In this document: one piece after another, positions 52,111 through 61,315 of the stretch | Position numbering within the stretch: position 1 is the first letter of the stretch | Layout: every line of letters begins with the position of its first letter | DNA from: Phycisphaerales bacterium | GTDB taxonomy: Bacteria; Planctomycetota; Phycisphaerae; Phycisphaerales; SM1A02 | Assembly: GCA_029242715.1 (NCBI GenBank) | Contig: JAQWTL010000028.1 | Coordinates: 1-64,000, forward strand | Length of the DNA: 64,000 nucleotides | Reading direction: 5' to 3' | Notes under the pieces: generated by a model | The model's database searches: none | Told to the model about the DNA's origin: nothing | The model's input: the letters and a program-made list of their open reading frames with translations, nothing else | Translations under genes and position numbers: made by a program

Positions 52111-54089
52111 TGTTGACCACTTTCCTGGGTTTGATAGTGACCATGATTGCTGTTGGCATTTTCGTGCTGGGAGTCATCTTTATTCTCGTGCCGATCATCA
52201 AGGGTGGCTTTGCCTTTGGTTCGATGCTCGGGCGACTGATCCGCCACATTTGCCGATGGCTCTTTGGATCAATCTCGGATGTCGTTCGCATCATTGGCCA
52301 GCTGTTTGGCATGGTTGTCTTGATTCCACTGCTTCTTGGTTCAGTGGTTCTGGGCCGATGGGCTGCAGCACAACAGGCCTGGTCAGTCATTCGAGGCAAT
52401 GGATCAGGTGTTTGCCAGGCTCTCTACCGTCTTCTGGTCCGGAGGCCGATGTCACTGCTTGGTATTGGCGTCGCGCTCGATGAAGTCGAGCGAAGTGTTC
52501 ACGATGCAGCCATCCTGACGAACACGGTTCCAGGAACCCAATTCGACGGCTACAGGATCATTGATACGCTGACATCCGGTGGCTCTGGAGCCACGCTCTT
52601 TGTTGCTGAGCCACATCCAACACGGCGTCGACGATTGGCGGGACAACCATCACGTGTCGTGATCAAGTGCTTTGATCTGGACGCCGGGTCAAAGTTGCCA
52701 CAGATGATGCGCGAATCACGTTCACTGGATGCAGCCCGCCGATTGGGACTTGTCCTGGAACATGACATGGATCCCTCACGGTTCTGGTATGTGATGCCCT
52801 GGATTCCAGGTGCTCACCTCGGTGAGGTCGTTCGTGAATTGCACGAGGGGGGACAAGGCCTGGATCCTACAGGTCTCTCAAGGGCCATCAATCTCACAAT
52901 TGATCTGTTGCAGATACTGCGTCGCTATCACAAACAAGGTCTTTGGCACAAGGATGTCAAACCAGAAAACATCATTGTCAACGATTCAGGTGCGCATCTC
53001 GTAGATCTGGGACTTGTCACACCATTGGCATCTGCCATGACACTGACGACACACGGAACAGAATATTTTCGAGATCCAGAGCTTGTTCGCCAGGCCCTCC
53101 GCGGTGTAAAAGTCTCGGAAGTCGATGGAACTCGATTTGATGTCTACGCGGCAGGCGCGGTTCTCTATTACATCCTTGAAAACACGTTCCCCGCTCATGG
53201 AGGCTTGAGTCGATTTGATCAACCTTCGCCAGAGGCTGCCAAATGGATTGTGCATCGTGCCATGTCGGATTATGAACAGCGGTATGCCGACGTTGGTGTG
53301 ATGCTCGCGGACGTTGCCGTACTTGCCAAGGCTTCGGATCCATGGTCCGTTCGTCCTGCAGATCTTCCTTCCATGAAAGGTGTGGAGACAACGGAAACAA
53401 CCGAAAATGTACCACCACCACCACCAGCACCCGTTCGGCATCACCACCTGCCACGTGTCGCGCCACCACCTCCTCGCATCCCAGAAACTCGAAGATCTGC
53501 AAGCGGTCAATTCAGCTGGATTGCCGCAGCTGCCAGCTTCGTACTTGGAGTTGGAATCTTGATGATGATTGGTCAAGTCGTCCTGACATCCAATGATGGC
53601 AGCATTCTGAACAATGGCGGTCCATATGTTGCAGCGGGCAAAGCCTGGTCACCCAATCCCGGAAGCTATGGTGAAAACCTGGCGTTTGCAGAGCCCATAG
53701 AGGTTCCTACGCCAGCGTCATCTCAACCGGGCTTGTGTCTTTTGATCGTCGATCATGCTTCACGTGACAAAGAACCCATTGCTGAGACAATCAATGTGTT
53801 TCGAGATCAATTGTCCCGGGCGGGATGGTCCCATCGCATAGATGTCGAAGCGGAGATTGCGATACGAAGCGTAATGCCACCGCGCCCGGAACCTGGCCGA
53901 GTTCCAGTGCACCCAGCTGTTCGAGAAGCCTTGGAGAATCGTGATCTGGATGCTGCCGTGTTGCTGATCGAAAGCGCAGGTGAAAATGGCGGTGTTGATG
54001 TGATCATGCTCACCCACGAATGGCAGGCCCGTTGGGAGATTCCCCAACAGATTCAACAGTCGCTTGGAAGCGATACGGATCAGGAGTAG
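52110..54089 (+). CDS. Membrane Ser/Thr kinase coupled to the ECF sigma gene
   Basis: 659 residues from ATG 52110. Two N-terminal hydrophobic segments (about 4-32 and 62-83), a kinase domain at about 145-420, a Pro-rich linker (VPPPPPAP), a membrane helix near 470-492 (WIAAAASFVLGVGILMMIG), and an outer C-terminal domain. Kinase details: weak Gly loop SGGSGATLF, lysine in VVIKCF, catalytic loop HKDVKPEN (about 280-287) instead of HRD, and DLG in place of DFG (about 299). The needed Lys, Asp and Asn are kept, so activity is plausible. Overlaps the convergent next gene by 10 bp. Confidence 0.87.
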   Translation: MLTTFLGLIVTMIAVGIFVLGVIFILVPIIKGGFAFGSMLGRLIRHICRWLFGSISDVVRIIGQLFGMVVLIPLLLGSVVLGRWAAAQQAWSVIRGNGSGVCQALYRLLVRRPMSLLGIGVALDEVERSVHDAAILTNTVPGTQFDGYRIIDTLTSGGSGATLFVAEPHPTRRRRLAGQPSRVVIKCFDLDAGSKLPQMMRESRSLDAARRLGLVLEHDMDPSRFWYVMPWIPGAHLGEVVRELHEGGQGLDPTGLSRAINLTIDLLQILRRYHKQGLWHKDVKPENIIVNDSGAHLVDLGLVTPLASAMTLTTHGTEYFRDPELVRQALRGVKVSEVDGTRFDVYAAGAVLYYILENTFPAHGGLSRFDQPSPEAAKWIVHRAMSDYEQRYADVGVMLADVAVLAKASDPWSVRPADLPSMKGVETTETTENVPPPPPAPVRHHHLPRVAPPPPRIPETRRSASGQFSWIAAAASFVLGVGILMMIGQVVLTSNDGSILNNGGPYVAAGKAWSPNPGSYGENLAFAEPIEVPTPASSQPGLCLLIVDHASRDKEPIAETINVFRDQLSRAGWSHRIDVEAEIAIRSVMPPRPEPGRVPVHPAVREALENRDLDAAVLLIESAGENGGVDVIMLTHEWQARWEIPQQIQQSLGSDTDQE

Positions 54090-54637
54090 GGTTTATCCAA
54101 CTCGTTGGATTCCGACACGATGTCTATTGACATGGGAATCGGACCCAATTGAATGGAATCATGCCGTTCCACAAGGCTTTCATCGCCTTCACCGGGCAGG
54201 GTCACGATGACAGCATCCATCAGAAGAAAACTGAGACTGTTTTCATCAGCATCGACAAGGACCTCTGCGCTTGCTGCAGCAACATGTGCGTCGCTTCCCT
54301 CAAGGCAAAGACCAATGAGGTTTCCATCTTCAGATCTGGTGGCATGGATCCACCATGGGCCAAGAACACCTCCGCTCGGCTGAGTCTTGTCTTCTGGACG
54401 ATGGAGCGCGGTCTTTATCACGAGCGATTTGATGTCAGCGGTATTCGCAACAGGAGAATCGGCCTTTGAGGCCCCTGGTACAGATTTGAATGCAATCCCA
54501 ACCACGAATCCAGCAACAACCAGGAATGCCAGAAGCCTGGCATGTCGCCATCTTCCCGGACCTTTCTTGCGGTCAGAGTCTCTGGAAGGCGGTTCATTCG
54601 TCGGAAATCGGTAAAGAACATCCATAACCGGAGCCAT
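54080..54637 (-). CDS. Single-pass membrane protein of unknown function
   Basis: 185 residues; AGGAA precedes ATG 54637. A basic cytosolic N-terminus (DRKKGPGRWRHARL), one helix (LAFLVVAGFVVGIAF, about 35-50), then an outside beta-rich domain (AASAEVLVDADENSLSFLLM, then DAVIVTLPGEG). The tail faintly recalls LptF/LptG periplasmic beta segments, which I would not rely on. Converges with the kinase gene. Confidence 0.65.
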   Translation of the reverse strand: MAPVMDVLYRFPTNEPPSRDSDRKKGPGRWRHARLLAFLVVAGFVVGIAFKSVPGASKADSPVANTADIKSLVIKTALHRPEDKTQPSGGVLGPWWIHATRSEDGNLIGLCLEGSDAHVAAASAEVLVDADENSLSFLLMDAVIVTLPGEGDESLVERHDSIQLGPIPMSIDIVSESNELDKPYS

Positions 54638-54698
54638 CGGCTTCCTGCCAAGGCAACTTCAATCCACTTCATGGGGAAGGTTCGCTCTGTGTGATTGC

Positions 54699-54704
54699 TA
54701 GGAT
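54699..54704 (+). promoter_or_regulatory. -10-like TAGGAT just before prpB
   Basis: Ends 10 nt before ATG 54715. If used, the mRNA would be leaderless and the upstream start codons (54691, 54703) excluded. Confidence 0.3.
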
Positions 54705-54714
54705 GGTGTCCGAT

Positions 54715-55578
54715 ATGAGCACTCATGAGCATCCTGGAGCCCGTCTACGCCGCGCATTGGCATCCGGAACAGTCCAGTGCCCCGGAGCATTCAATGCACT
54801 GGTTGCCAGGGCGGTTGCTCAGGCTGGTTTCAACGCGGTCTATATTTCCGGGGGCGCTACGGCCAACTCAGCCGGATACCCGGATGTGGGTCTGATTTCA
54901 CTCAGCGAAATGTGTCGCACGATTCGGGAAGTATCAACTGCCAGTGGCCTCCCTGTTGTAGCCGATGCTGACACGGGCTATGGCGAAGTCGAAATGGTCA
55001 GACGGACCGTGACGGAGTATGCCCGAGCAGGTGCTGCTGCACTTCATCTTGAAGACCAGGTGTTCCCCAAACGTTGCGGACATCTCGATGGAAAACAACT
55101 GGTTCCAGTTGAACACATGGTCGAGAAGGTCAAGGCTGCTGCAGACAATCGACCAGATGATGGTTTCATCATCATTGCAAGGACAGATGCGGCGTCTGTC
55201 ACAGGACTTGATGATGCGATTGAACGCAGCAAGCGTTATCGAGATGCCGGGGCAGACATGATCTTCCCTGAAGGTTTGAAAAGCGTTGAAGAATTTGATG
55301 CGTTTGCCAAGTCATGCCCCGGCCTCCTTCTGGCCAACATGACAGAGTTTGGCAAGACTCCAATGATTGATGTCACAACATTCTCGGACATGGGGTATGA
55401 CCTTGTGATCTACCCGGTCACCATGCAAAGAGTTGCCATGGCTGCTGTGACACGAAGATTGGGTGAGTTGGCATCCCAAGGGGGTGCTGGCGGCTTTCTT
55501 GATGCCATGCAGACCCGTACGGAACTTTATGACCTGCTTGGATACACCCCTGGCGAGGAATGGACATTTCCTTCCTGA
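54715..55578 (+). CDS. prpB: 2-methylisocitrate lyase
   Basis: 287 residues from ATG 54715; ATG 54703 and GTG 54691 are alternatives. Isocitrate-lyase superfamily: ADADTGYGE (metal-binding Asp), HLEDQVFPKRCGHLDGK with the catalytic KRCGH, and IIARTDA. It splits 2-methylisocitrate to pyruvate and succinate, the last step of the 2-methylcitrate route for propionyl-CoA. Followed by prpC. Confidence 0.93.
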   Translation: MSTHEHPGARLRRALASGTVQCPGAFNALVARAVAQAGFNAVYISGGATANSAGYPDVGLISLSEMCRTIREVSTASGLPVVADADTGYGEVEMVRRTVTEYARAGAAALHLEDQVFPKRCGHLDGKQLVPVEHMVEKVKAAADNRPDDGFIIIARTDAASVTGLDDAIERSKRYRDAGADMIFPEGLKSVEEFDAFAKSCPGLLLANMTEFGKTPMIDVTTFSDMGYDLVIYPVTMQRVAMAAVTRRLGELASQGGAGGFLDAMQTRTELYDLLGYTPGEEWTFPS

Positions 55579-55609
55579 TCGGGTGAGGGCGACCCCTTCC
55601 TGTATCCGC

Positions 55610-55615
55610 TAGAAT
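55610..55615 (+). promoter_or_regulatory. -10-like TAGAAT before prpC
   Basis: No good -35 found. A start about 7 nt downstream would put the leader hairpin at 55622 at the mRNA 5' end. Confidence 0.35.
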
Positions 55616-55621
55616 GCAGTG

Positions 55622-55660
55622 CTCACAATCGTGGCAGTTCCACGTGGTGAGATTTGCCAC
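55622..55660 (+). promoter_or_regulatory. prpC leader with two competing hairpins
   Basis: Hairpin 1: CTCAC/GTGAG enclosing CGTGG/CCACG (55622-55651). Hairpin 2: GTGGCA (55631-55636) with TGCCAC (55655-55660), which excludes hairpin 1. Could be an attenuator or mRNA stabiliser; inference. Confidence 0.35.
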
Positions 55661-55695
55661 AATTCTATTTCCCCAGGGAAGAGAAGAGAGTATTC

Positions 55696-56847
55696 ATGCC
55701 CGCGACCAGTTCCAAGACACCAGATACCCGGGGACTTGCCGGGCAGACAATCGGCGATACATCAGTCTGCTCTGTCAATCAGACCCAGTTGATCTACCGC
55801 GGTTATGAAATCGCTGATCTTGCTGCCCATGCGACCTTTGAAGAGGTTGCCCACCTCCTTCTGGTTGGCCACAAACCAACTGCCAAGGAGTTGGAGGAAT
55901 TCACCACTCAGATCAATGAGTCAAGAGAAGTCTGTGATGGCATTCTTGACGTCATAGAACGTATTGCATCTGAACCAACGGTTCACCCAATGGCGATCCT
56001 TCGAACGGGTATTTCCATGGTGTCTCATCAGGATCCAGAGTGCGAGGACAATTCACCAGAAGCTGAAGCTCGCAAATCAATCAGGTTGCTGGCGAAGATC
56101 CCGACATTGATTGGTGCCTGCCAGGCCAGTCGTGACAGCCGATCTCGTGTCGCACCTGACAGCTCTCTTTCGCATGCTGCCAATCTGCTCTGGTTGATTA
56201 CTGGAGAGAAGCCTTCTGAGATTGCAGCAAAGGTCATGGACATCTCTCTCATCCTGTATGCAGAGCATGATTTCAACGCCTCTACATTTACCGGCCGCGT
56301 CATCGCCTCGACGAACGCCGACATGCATTCAGCAGTCTGTGGTGCCATTGGTGCTCTCAAAGGCAACCTTCATGGTGGTGCGAACGAGGCTGCCATGGAC
56401 ATGCTTCAGTGCATCATGGATGACACAAAAGACAGCGAGATGTCAGTTGATGAGTGGATGACACGTGCATTTGAAGAGAAACGAAAACTCATGGGATTCG
56501 GTCACCGTGTCTACAAGAACGGTGATCATCGAGCAGGAATCCTGAGGGGCTGGGGACTCAGGTACTGTGAAGAGAATGATCCATCAAAGAAGTGCTGGTT
56601 CGATCTGGGTGATCAAGTCCAGGCAGTCATGCTTCGAGACAAGAACATCCATCCAAATGTGGACTTCCCTTGCGGGATGACCTACTTCGCGATGGGTATT
56701 CCAGTTCCACAGTACACCCCGATCTTTGTAGCCAGTCGGATCACAGGCTGGTGTGCACACATCATGGAACAGCATGCCAACAATCGGATCATCCGCCCGT
56801 TGGCTCAATATGTCGGGCCAGATTTGATGAACTGGACAGACAGCTGA
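55696..56847 (+). CDS. prpC: 2-methylcitrate synthase / citrate synthase
   Basis: 383 residues from ATG 55696 (GAGAG 5 nt upstream); the open frame begins at 55654. Citrate-synthase fold with catalytic residues in NLHGGANEAA and MGFGHRVYKNGDHR, and a distal FPCGMTYFAMGIP region. The prpB neighbour makes methylcitrate synthase (propionyl-CoA plus oxaloacetate) more likely than the TCA enzyme, though short bacterial enzymes often do both. Confidence 0.9.
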   Translation: MPATSSKTPDTRGLAGQTIGDTSVCSVNQTQLIYRGYEIADLAAHATFEEVAHLLLVGHKPTAKELEEFTTQINESREVCDGILDVIERIASEPTVHPMAILRTGISMVSHQDPECEDNSPEAEARKSIRLLAKIPTLIGACQASRDSRSRVAPDSSLSHAANLLWLITGEKPSEIAAKVMDISLILYAEHDFNASTFTGRVIASTNADMHSAVCGAIGALKGNLHGGANEAAMDMLQCIMDDTKDSEMSVDEWMTRAFEEKRKLMGFGHRVYKNGDHRAGILRGWGLRYCEENDPSKKCWFDLGDQVQAVMLRDKNIHPNVDFPCGMTYFAMGIPVPQYTPIFVASRITGWCAHIMEQHANNRIIRPLAQYVGPDLMNWTDS

Positions 56848-56888
56848 TTGGCAGCAATGTCCACATTGTTTGAATCAAGGAAATTGGC

Positions 56889-57746
56889 ATGACACAGATC
56901 ATCAGCGTCATCGGTGCGGGCACAATGGGAAGCGGTATCACGATTACGGCAGCTTCGGCGGGTATCGAGGTCTGCCAGGTCGATGTGTCCCAGGAACAAC
57001 TGGATCGCGCCAAGTTCTATCACGAAAAGACCCTGAAAAGAAATGTAGAAAAGGAACGCATGACGCAGGATGAAGCGGATGCAGCCCTTTCACGCATTTG
57101 TTACTGCCAGGATCATGCCAGAGCATCAGAATCCTCCTTCGCCATAGAGGCGGCTACGGAAAATTCCGAGATCAAGAAGAAGATCTTCGGGGCCATGGCA
57201 TCCACATATCCCAGCAATTGCATTCTTGCCACCAATACATCATCGATATCGATTACGGAGATCGGGAAGAGTGTTGGAGAGGCTGCTGATCGTGTCATTG
57301 GAATGCATTTCTTCAACCCAGTACCCGTGATGAAGCTGGTTGAAGTGATCAAGTCCCCGTCCACAAGCAAAGAGACGTTGGCTAGAACAATCGAGCTTTC
57401 AGAGCAGATGGGCAAGACACCCATCGCTGCCAATGATCACCCTGGATTTGTCAGTAACCGGGTCCTGATGCCAATGATCAATGAGGCTTTTCATGCCTGG
57501 AATGATGGTGTGGCAGGGCCAGATGAGATCGATGGAATCATGAAGCTTGGTTGCGCATTTCCCATGGGACCCCTTCGATTGGCGGATCTCATTGGACTTG
57601 ATGTCTGTCGCGACATCATGTTGGTTCTACATGAAGGCCTGGGCCATCCTGACAAGTACGCGCCATGCGCGAAGCTTGTTGAGCTTGTCGAAGCAGGTCA
57701 TCTGGGAAACAAGACTGGCCGCGGGGTCTACGACTACACAAGCTGA
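56889..57746 (+). CDS. 3-hydroxybutyryl-CoA dehydrogenase (3-hydroxyacyl-CoA dehydrogenase family)
   Basis: 285 residues; AAGGAAA before the ATG. NAD-binding VIGAGTMGSGI at the N-terminus, catalytic-region GMHFFNPVPVMKLVEVI with the active His, NDHPGFVSNRVLMPMINEAF, and the C-terminal substrate domain. Oxidises 3-hydroxyacyl-CoA with NAD(P). 41 bp after prpC in the same direction, suggesting a small acyl-CoA operon. Confidence 0.93.
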   Translation: MTQIISVIGAGTMGSGITITAASAGIEVCQVDVSQEQLDRAKFYHEKTLKRNVEKERMTQDEADAALSRICYCQDHARASESSFAIEAATENSEIKKKIFGAMASTYPSNCILATNTSSISITEIGKSVGEAADRVIGMHFFNPVPVMKLVEVIKSPSTSKETLARTIELSEQMGKTPIAANDHPGFVSNRVLMPMINEAFHAWNDGVAGPDEIDGIMKLGCAFPMGPLRLADLIGLDVCRDIMLVLHEGLGHPDKYAPCAKLVELVEAGHLGNKTGRGVYDYTS

Positions 57747-57868
57747 ATCCCTTTTTCATCGCCATCTACTGCCTATTCAGCAGTTCCAGATGCGAATTGT
57801 CAAACACTGTTTGGCTGAGGGGCAAATGACTCGAAATTCATTCGATTGAGGTGTACTCTCATGTCATC

Positions 57869-60800
57869 ATGAGACCAGACAGCTCACTTAATGATGATGA
57901 ACAGCCGACTATTGATCCAACGGTAGTACCAGAATCGAATACAGGTTCTGAATTCCTGCCTGGCTATCAAGTTGGCGATGAGATTGGCCCATTCCGGATC
58001 CTGGAACTTATTGGTGAGGGTGGATTTGGCGTCGTCTATCTCGCAGACCAGTCCCAGCCTGTCAAACGTCGCGTCGCTCTGAAGGTGATCAAGCCAGGCA
58101 TGGACACCAAGGGTGTCATAGCTCGATTCCAGGCTGAGCGACAGGCTCTGGCGATCATGAACCACCCGGGTATTGCTCGAGTGTATGAGGCTGGTTCAAC
58201 ACCCGATCACAGGCCATGGTTTGCCATGGAGTTTTTCAAAGGGGTGCCAATCACCGAATACTGCGACACTCACCGATTGAAAACACATCAACGCCTCGAT
58301 CTGTTTGTCCAGATCTGCGATGCCATCCAGCACGCACATCAAAAGGGCATCATTCATCGCGATCTCAAGCCAGGCAATGTTCTGGTGGGTGTGACGGATG
58401 AGGGCTCGCCATCGGTCAAGGTCATCGACTTCGGAATAGCCAAGGCCACGAGTCAGCAACTAACTGAAAACACGGTATTCACGCAGCAGGGTCAGTTCAT
58501 CGGTACGCCTGAGTACATGAGTCCAGAACAGGCGGAAATGTCAACCTTGGATATTGACACGCGAACGGATGTCTATGCACTGGGTGTCATTCTTTATGAA
58601 ATGCTCATCGGTCGATTGCCTTTCGATCCATCCAAGTTGAGAGAAGCGGGCATTCTGGAAATCCTTCGTGTGATCCGTGAAGAAGAGCCGCCTCGTCCAA
58701 GTACAAAACTCAGTTCACTGGACGGCAAAGCAGCGGAAATGATTGCGCGATCCCGCCGCACCAGATTGGAAGAACTGTCGAAGGAATTGAAACGTGAATT
58801 GGAATGGATCCCACTCAAGGCGCTCCGAAAAGACCGTACAGAACGATATGAGTCTGCCAGCGCCATGGCGGATGATGTACGGCGCTACATCGTGGGTGAG
58901 CCACTGGAGGCTGGCCCGGAAAGCAAGAGTTACCGGTTGCGGAAGTTTCTGCGTCGAAACAGGGGGCCATCCGCTGCTGCGGCATTGTTCTTGCTGATAC
59001 TCATCGCTGGGGTTGTCACATCAACACTCTTTGCTTTGGAGGCATCAAATCAGCGAACAGTGGCCAATGATCAGAGGAAGATCGCAGAGGATCGGACAGT
59101 TCAGGCAGAGAAGGAGGCAGTACGGGCCAGAGAGGCCGAGCGCCGGGCTGAGTCCGAGGCCAAGGAAGCCCTTCTTCAGGCCTACCTCGGACGGATTCAC
59201 GCTGCTCAGGCAGCATTCAAGGAAAACAACACATCCATTCTGCGAAAGCAGTTGAAGGAAATCGAGACACTTCGAGATGGTGAACCAGTGCTCGAAGAGG
59301 CTTACCTTCGGGGCCGCCTCGACGGCGCATCACATGTACTGAATGGACACGAAGACCTCGTTACATCCATGGTCTTCAGTGAAGATGGAAAGACGCTGGT
59401 CACTGGTTCATATGATGGAACTGTTCGGACCTGGAATACTGAGACGGGTACCCAAGGTCTGACTCTTAACGGGCACGAGGGCGAAATATTTTCAGTATTT
59501 ACGGATCCTGCCTGTGACAACATCTACTCATACGGGAGCGATGATCACATCGTGACCTGGGATACCGAAACAGGTACCCAGATCGGCCGACAACCAGGAC
59601 ATGGCAGAAGACTTCTGGATCTTCATTCCAGTGGCGGCAACATGGTCTCAGCCTGGAGTTCGGTACCAGGGATAGGGAAATACGATGTCTTGGTGCATGA
59701 CCATGAGGATGACAAGAAGGTTGCGCATCTGATTGGCCACAAATCCAATCCTCTTTCAGGAGACTTCGATTCAAGTGGCCGCCGGCTGGTTACAGGAGAT
59801 GGTCTGGGAATCGTTCGCACCTGGGATCTTCAGACAGCGACACCATTGCTCAGTTTGAATGGCAGCAAGAAGCAAATCACTGACGTGTCATTCAGTGTAG
59901 ATGACTCGATCCTGGGATCAGCCTCGAAGTCGGGTAAGGAGATGAACATCTGGGATGCGGAATCAGGTGAACTGGTGACAACAATGGGAGGGTCCTTGGC
60001 GTACATCGAACTCAGCCCGGATGGTCGCCACCTTGCCACATGTGAACAGAACATCGTCCGGTTTCTTGATTTCAATCATCCTGAAGAAGTTGTTCCGCTG
60101 TTCGGACATAGCGGTGAGATCCTCTGCATGGCATTGTCTCCTGATGGTCATGTTCTTGCTACAGGTGACAGATTTGGTTCGATCCGGTTGTGGGATGTCT
60201 CGTTTGTCGATGAACTTGAGCTGTTTCATATGGAATCCGGACCAAGGAGTTGGGAAGTCGGGCCTGGAGATCGACTCATTGGCATGAGGGGGGCAAATGG
60301 TGATCTTGAAATCAAGTGTGGTATCACAGGCAAACTGCTTGCTTCCATTTCCATCGAAGGTGAAAAGCATCACACTCCGGCGATCGCGTTTTCTCAGAAA
60401 AGGAATCTCCTGGGAATTGTGCACACCGACGTATCCATTCTCGATCTGGATACCGGAGAGGTTCAGCAGGTCATTTCCTGTTCTGATGGACACATCAATA
60501 ATGTGACCTTCAGCCCGGATGGCTCAGTACTGGCAGTCACGATTCAGAATGAGCAATCTGGTGAAGGATCGGTTTTTCTCCATGACGTCGATACCGGAAA
60601 TCTGATTTACTCGATCAAGGCTCATGAATCATGGATCAACGCGACAGAGTTCCATCCTGATGGCAGCCAATTCGCAACAGCGAGTGCTGACAATACGATC
60701 AAATCATGGGACACGGCGACAGGCGAACAACTTGTCTTGTTCCAAGGACATGATCGCAATGTTCAGGACGTCAAGTACAGCCCATGTGGGCAACGTATCG

Positions 60801-61306
60801 CATCTGCCTCGGGGGACACTACAGTCCGAGTTTGGGACCTTGAATCTGGTGAGATGCTGCATCTGCTCACAGGCCACGATCAAACTGTCAACCACATCAG
60901 CTATGTTCCGGATGGCAATCGGCTTCTTTCTTCTGGACATGGCTCTTTCCTGGTGTGGAATCCAGAAAATGGCGAGCTCATGTCGGCAGCTCGGCTTGCA
61001 GGAGCGTTTGAAACAGTCAATGGCATGACCTGGGGGGATACCAGCCATCGTGGATTTTATGGAAACAAAGGTATTCAATGCATTGATCTTCGTTCTCGAG
61101 CCACGATCCTCGAGGAACGCCATCGAATGGACCACCTGATGGAGGCACTGTCCCCATTGGTAGAGAACTGGCTTGAGGCGGGTGATGACGAGGCTGTGGT
61201 CTTCCGGATGAATGAAAACCTCCAAGATCGTTCCCCGGAAGAGCAAGACGCCATTCGAAACCTCGTTCTGAAGAAACTGGTTTCTCGCCGTGCAGTGGCA
61301 GACTAA
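57869..61306 (+). CDS. Ser/Thr kinase with WD40 beta-propeller sensor
   Basis: 1145 residues from ATG 57869 (an in-frame GTG at 57851 is possible). Kinase domain at about 40-330: GEGGFGVVYLA (Gly loop), VALKVIKPG, IIHRDLKPGN, DFGIAKA, GTPEYMSPEQA, so fully active by motif. One membrane helix at about 377-398 (ALFLLILIAGVVTSTLFAL), a coiled coil (VQAEKEAVRAREAERRAESE), then about 12 WD40 repeats from 490 to 1090 (LVTGSYDGTVRTWNTETG; FATASADNTIKSWDTATG). Typical planctomycete receptor kinase in which the propeller senses or binds partners. Confidence 0.93.
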   Translation: MRPDSSLNDDEQPTIDPTVVPESNTGSEFLPGYQVGDEIGPFRILELIGEGGFGVVYLADQSQPVKRRVALKVIKPGMDTKGVIARFQAERQALAIMNHPGIARVYEAGSTPDHRPWFAMEFFKGVPITEYCDTHRLKTHQRLDLFVQICDAIQHAHQKGIIHRDLKPGNVLVGVTDEGSPSVKVIDFGIAKATSQQLTENTVFTQQGQFIGTPEYMSPEQAEMSTLDIDTRTDVYALGVILYEMLIGRLPFDPSKLREAGILEILRVIREEEPPRPSTKLSSLDGKAAEMIARSRRTRLEELSKELKRELEWIPLKALRKDRTERYESASAMADDVRRYIVGEPLEAGPESKSYRLRKFLRRNRGPSAAAALFLLILIAGVVTSTLFALEASNQRTVANDQRKIAEDRTVQAEKEAVRAREAERRAESEAKEALLQAYLGRIHAAQAAFKENNTSILRKQLKEIETLRDGEPVLEEAYLRGRLDGASHVLNGHEDLVTSMVFSEDGKTLVTGSYDGTVRTWNTETGTQGLTLNGHEGEIFSVFTDPACDNIYSYGSDDHIVTWDTETGTQIGRQPGHGRRLLDLHSSGGNMVSAWSSVPGIGKYDVLVHDHEDDKKVAHLIGHKSNPLSGDFDSSGRRLVTGDGLGIVRTWDLQTATPLLSLNGSKKQITDVSFSVDDSILGSASKSGKEMNIWDAESGELVTTMGGSLAYIELSPDGRHLATCEQNIVRFLDFNHPEEVVPLFGHSGEILCMALSPDGHVLATGDRFGSIRLWDVSFVDELELFHMESGPRSWEVGPGDRLIGMRGANGDLEIKCGITGKLLASISIEGEKHHTPAIAFSQKRNLLGIVHTDVSILDLDTGEVQQVISCSDGHINNVTFSPDGSVLAVTIQNEQSGEGSVFLHDVDTGNLIYSIKAHESWINATEFHPDGSQFATASADNTIKSWDTATGEQLVLFQGHDRNVQDVKYSPCGQRIASASGDTTVRVWDLESGEMLHLLTGHDQTVNHISYVPDGNRLLSSGHGSFLVWNPENGELMSAARLAGAFETVNGMTWGDTSHRGFYGNKGIQCIDLRSRATILEERHRMDHLMEALSPLVENWLEAGDDEAVVFRMNENLQDRSPEEQDAIRNLVLKKLVSRRAVAD

Positions 61307-61315
61307 ACTGGCTGG

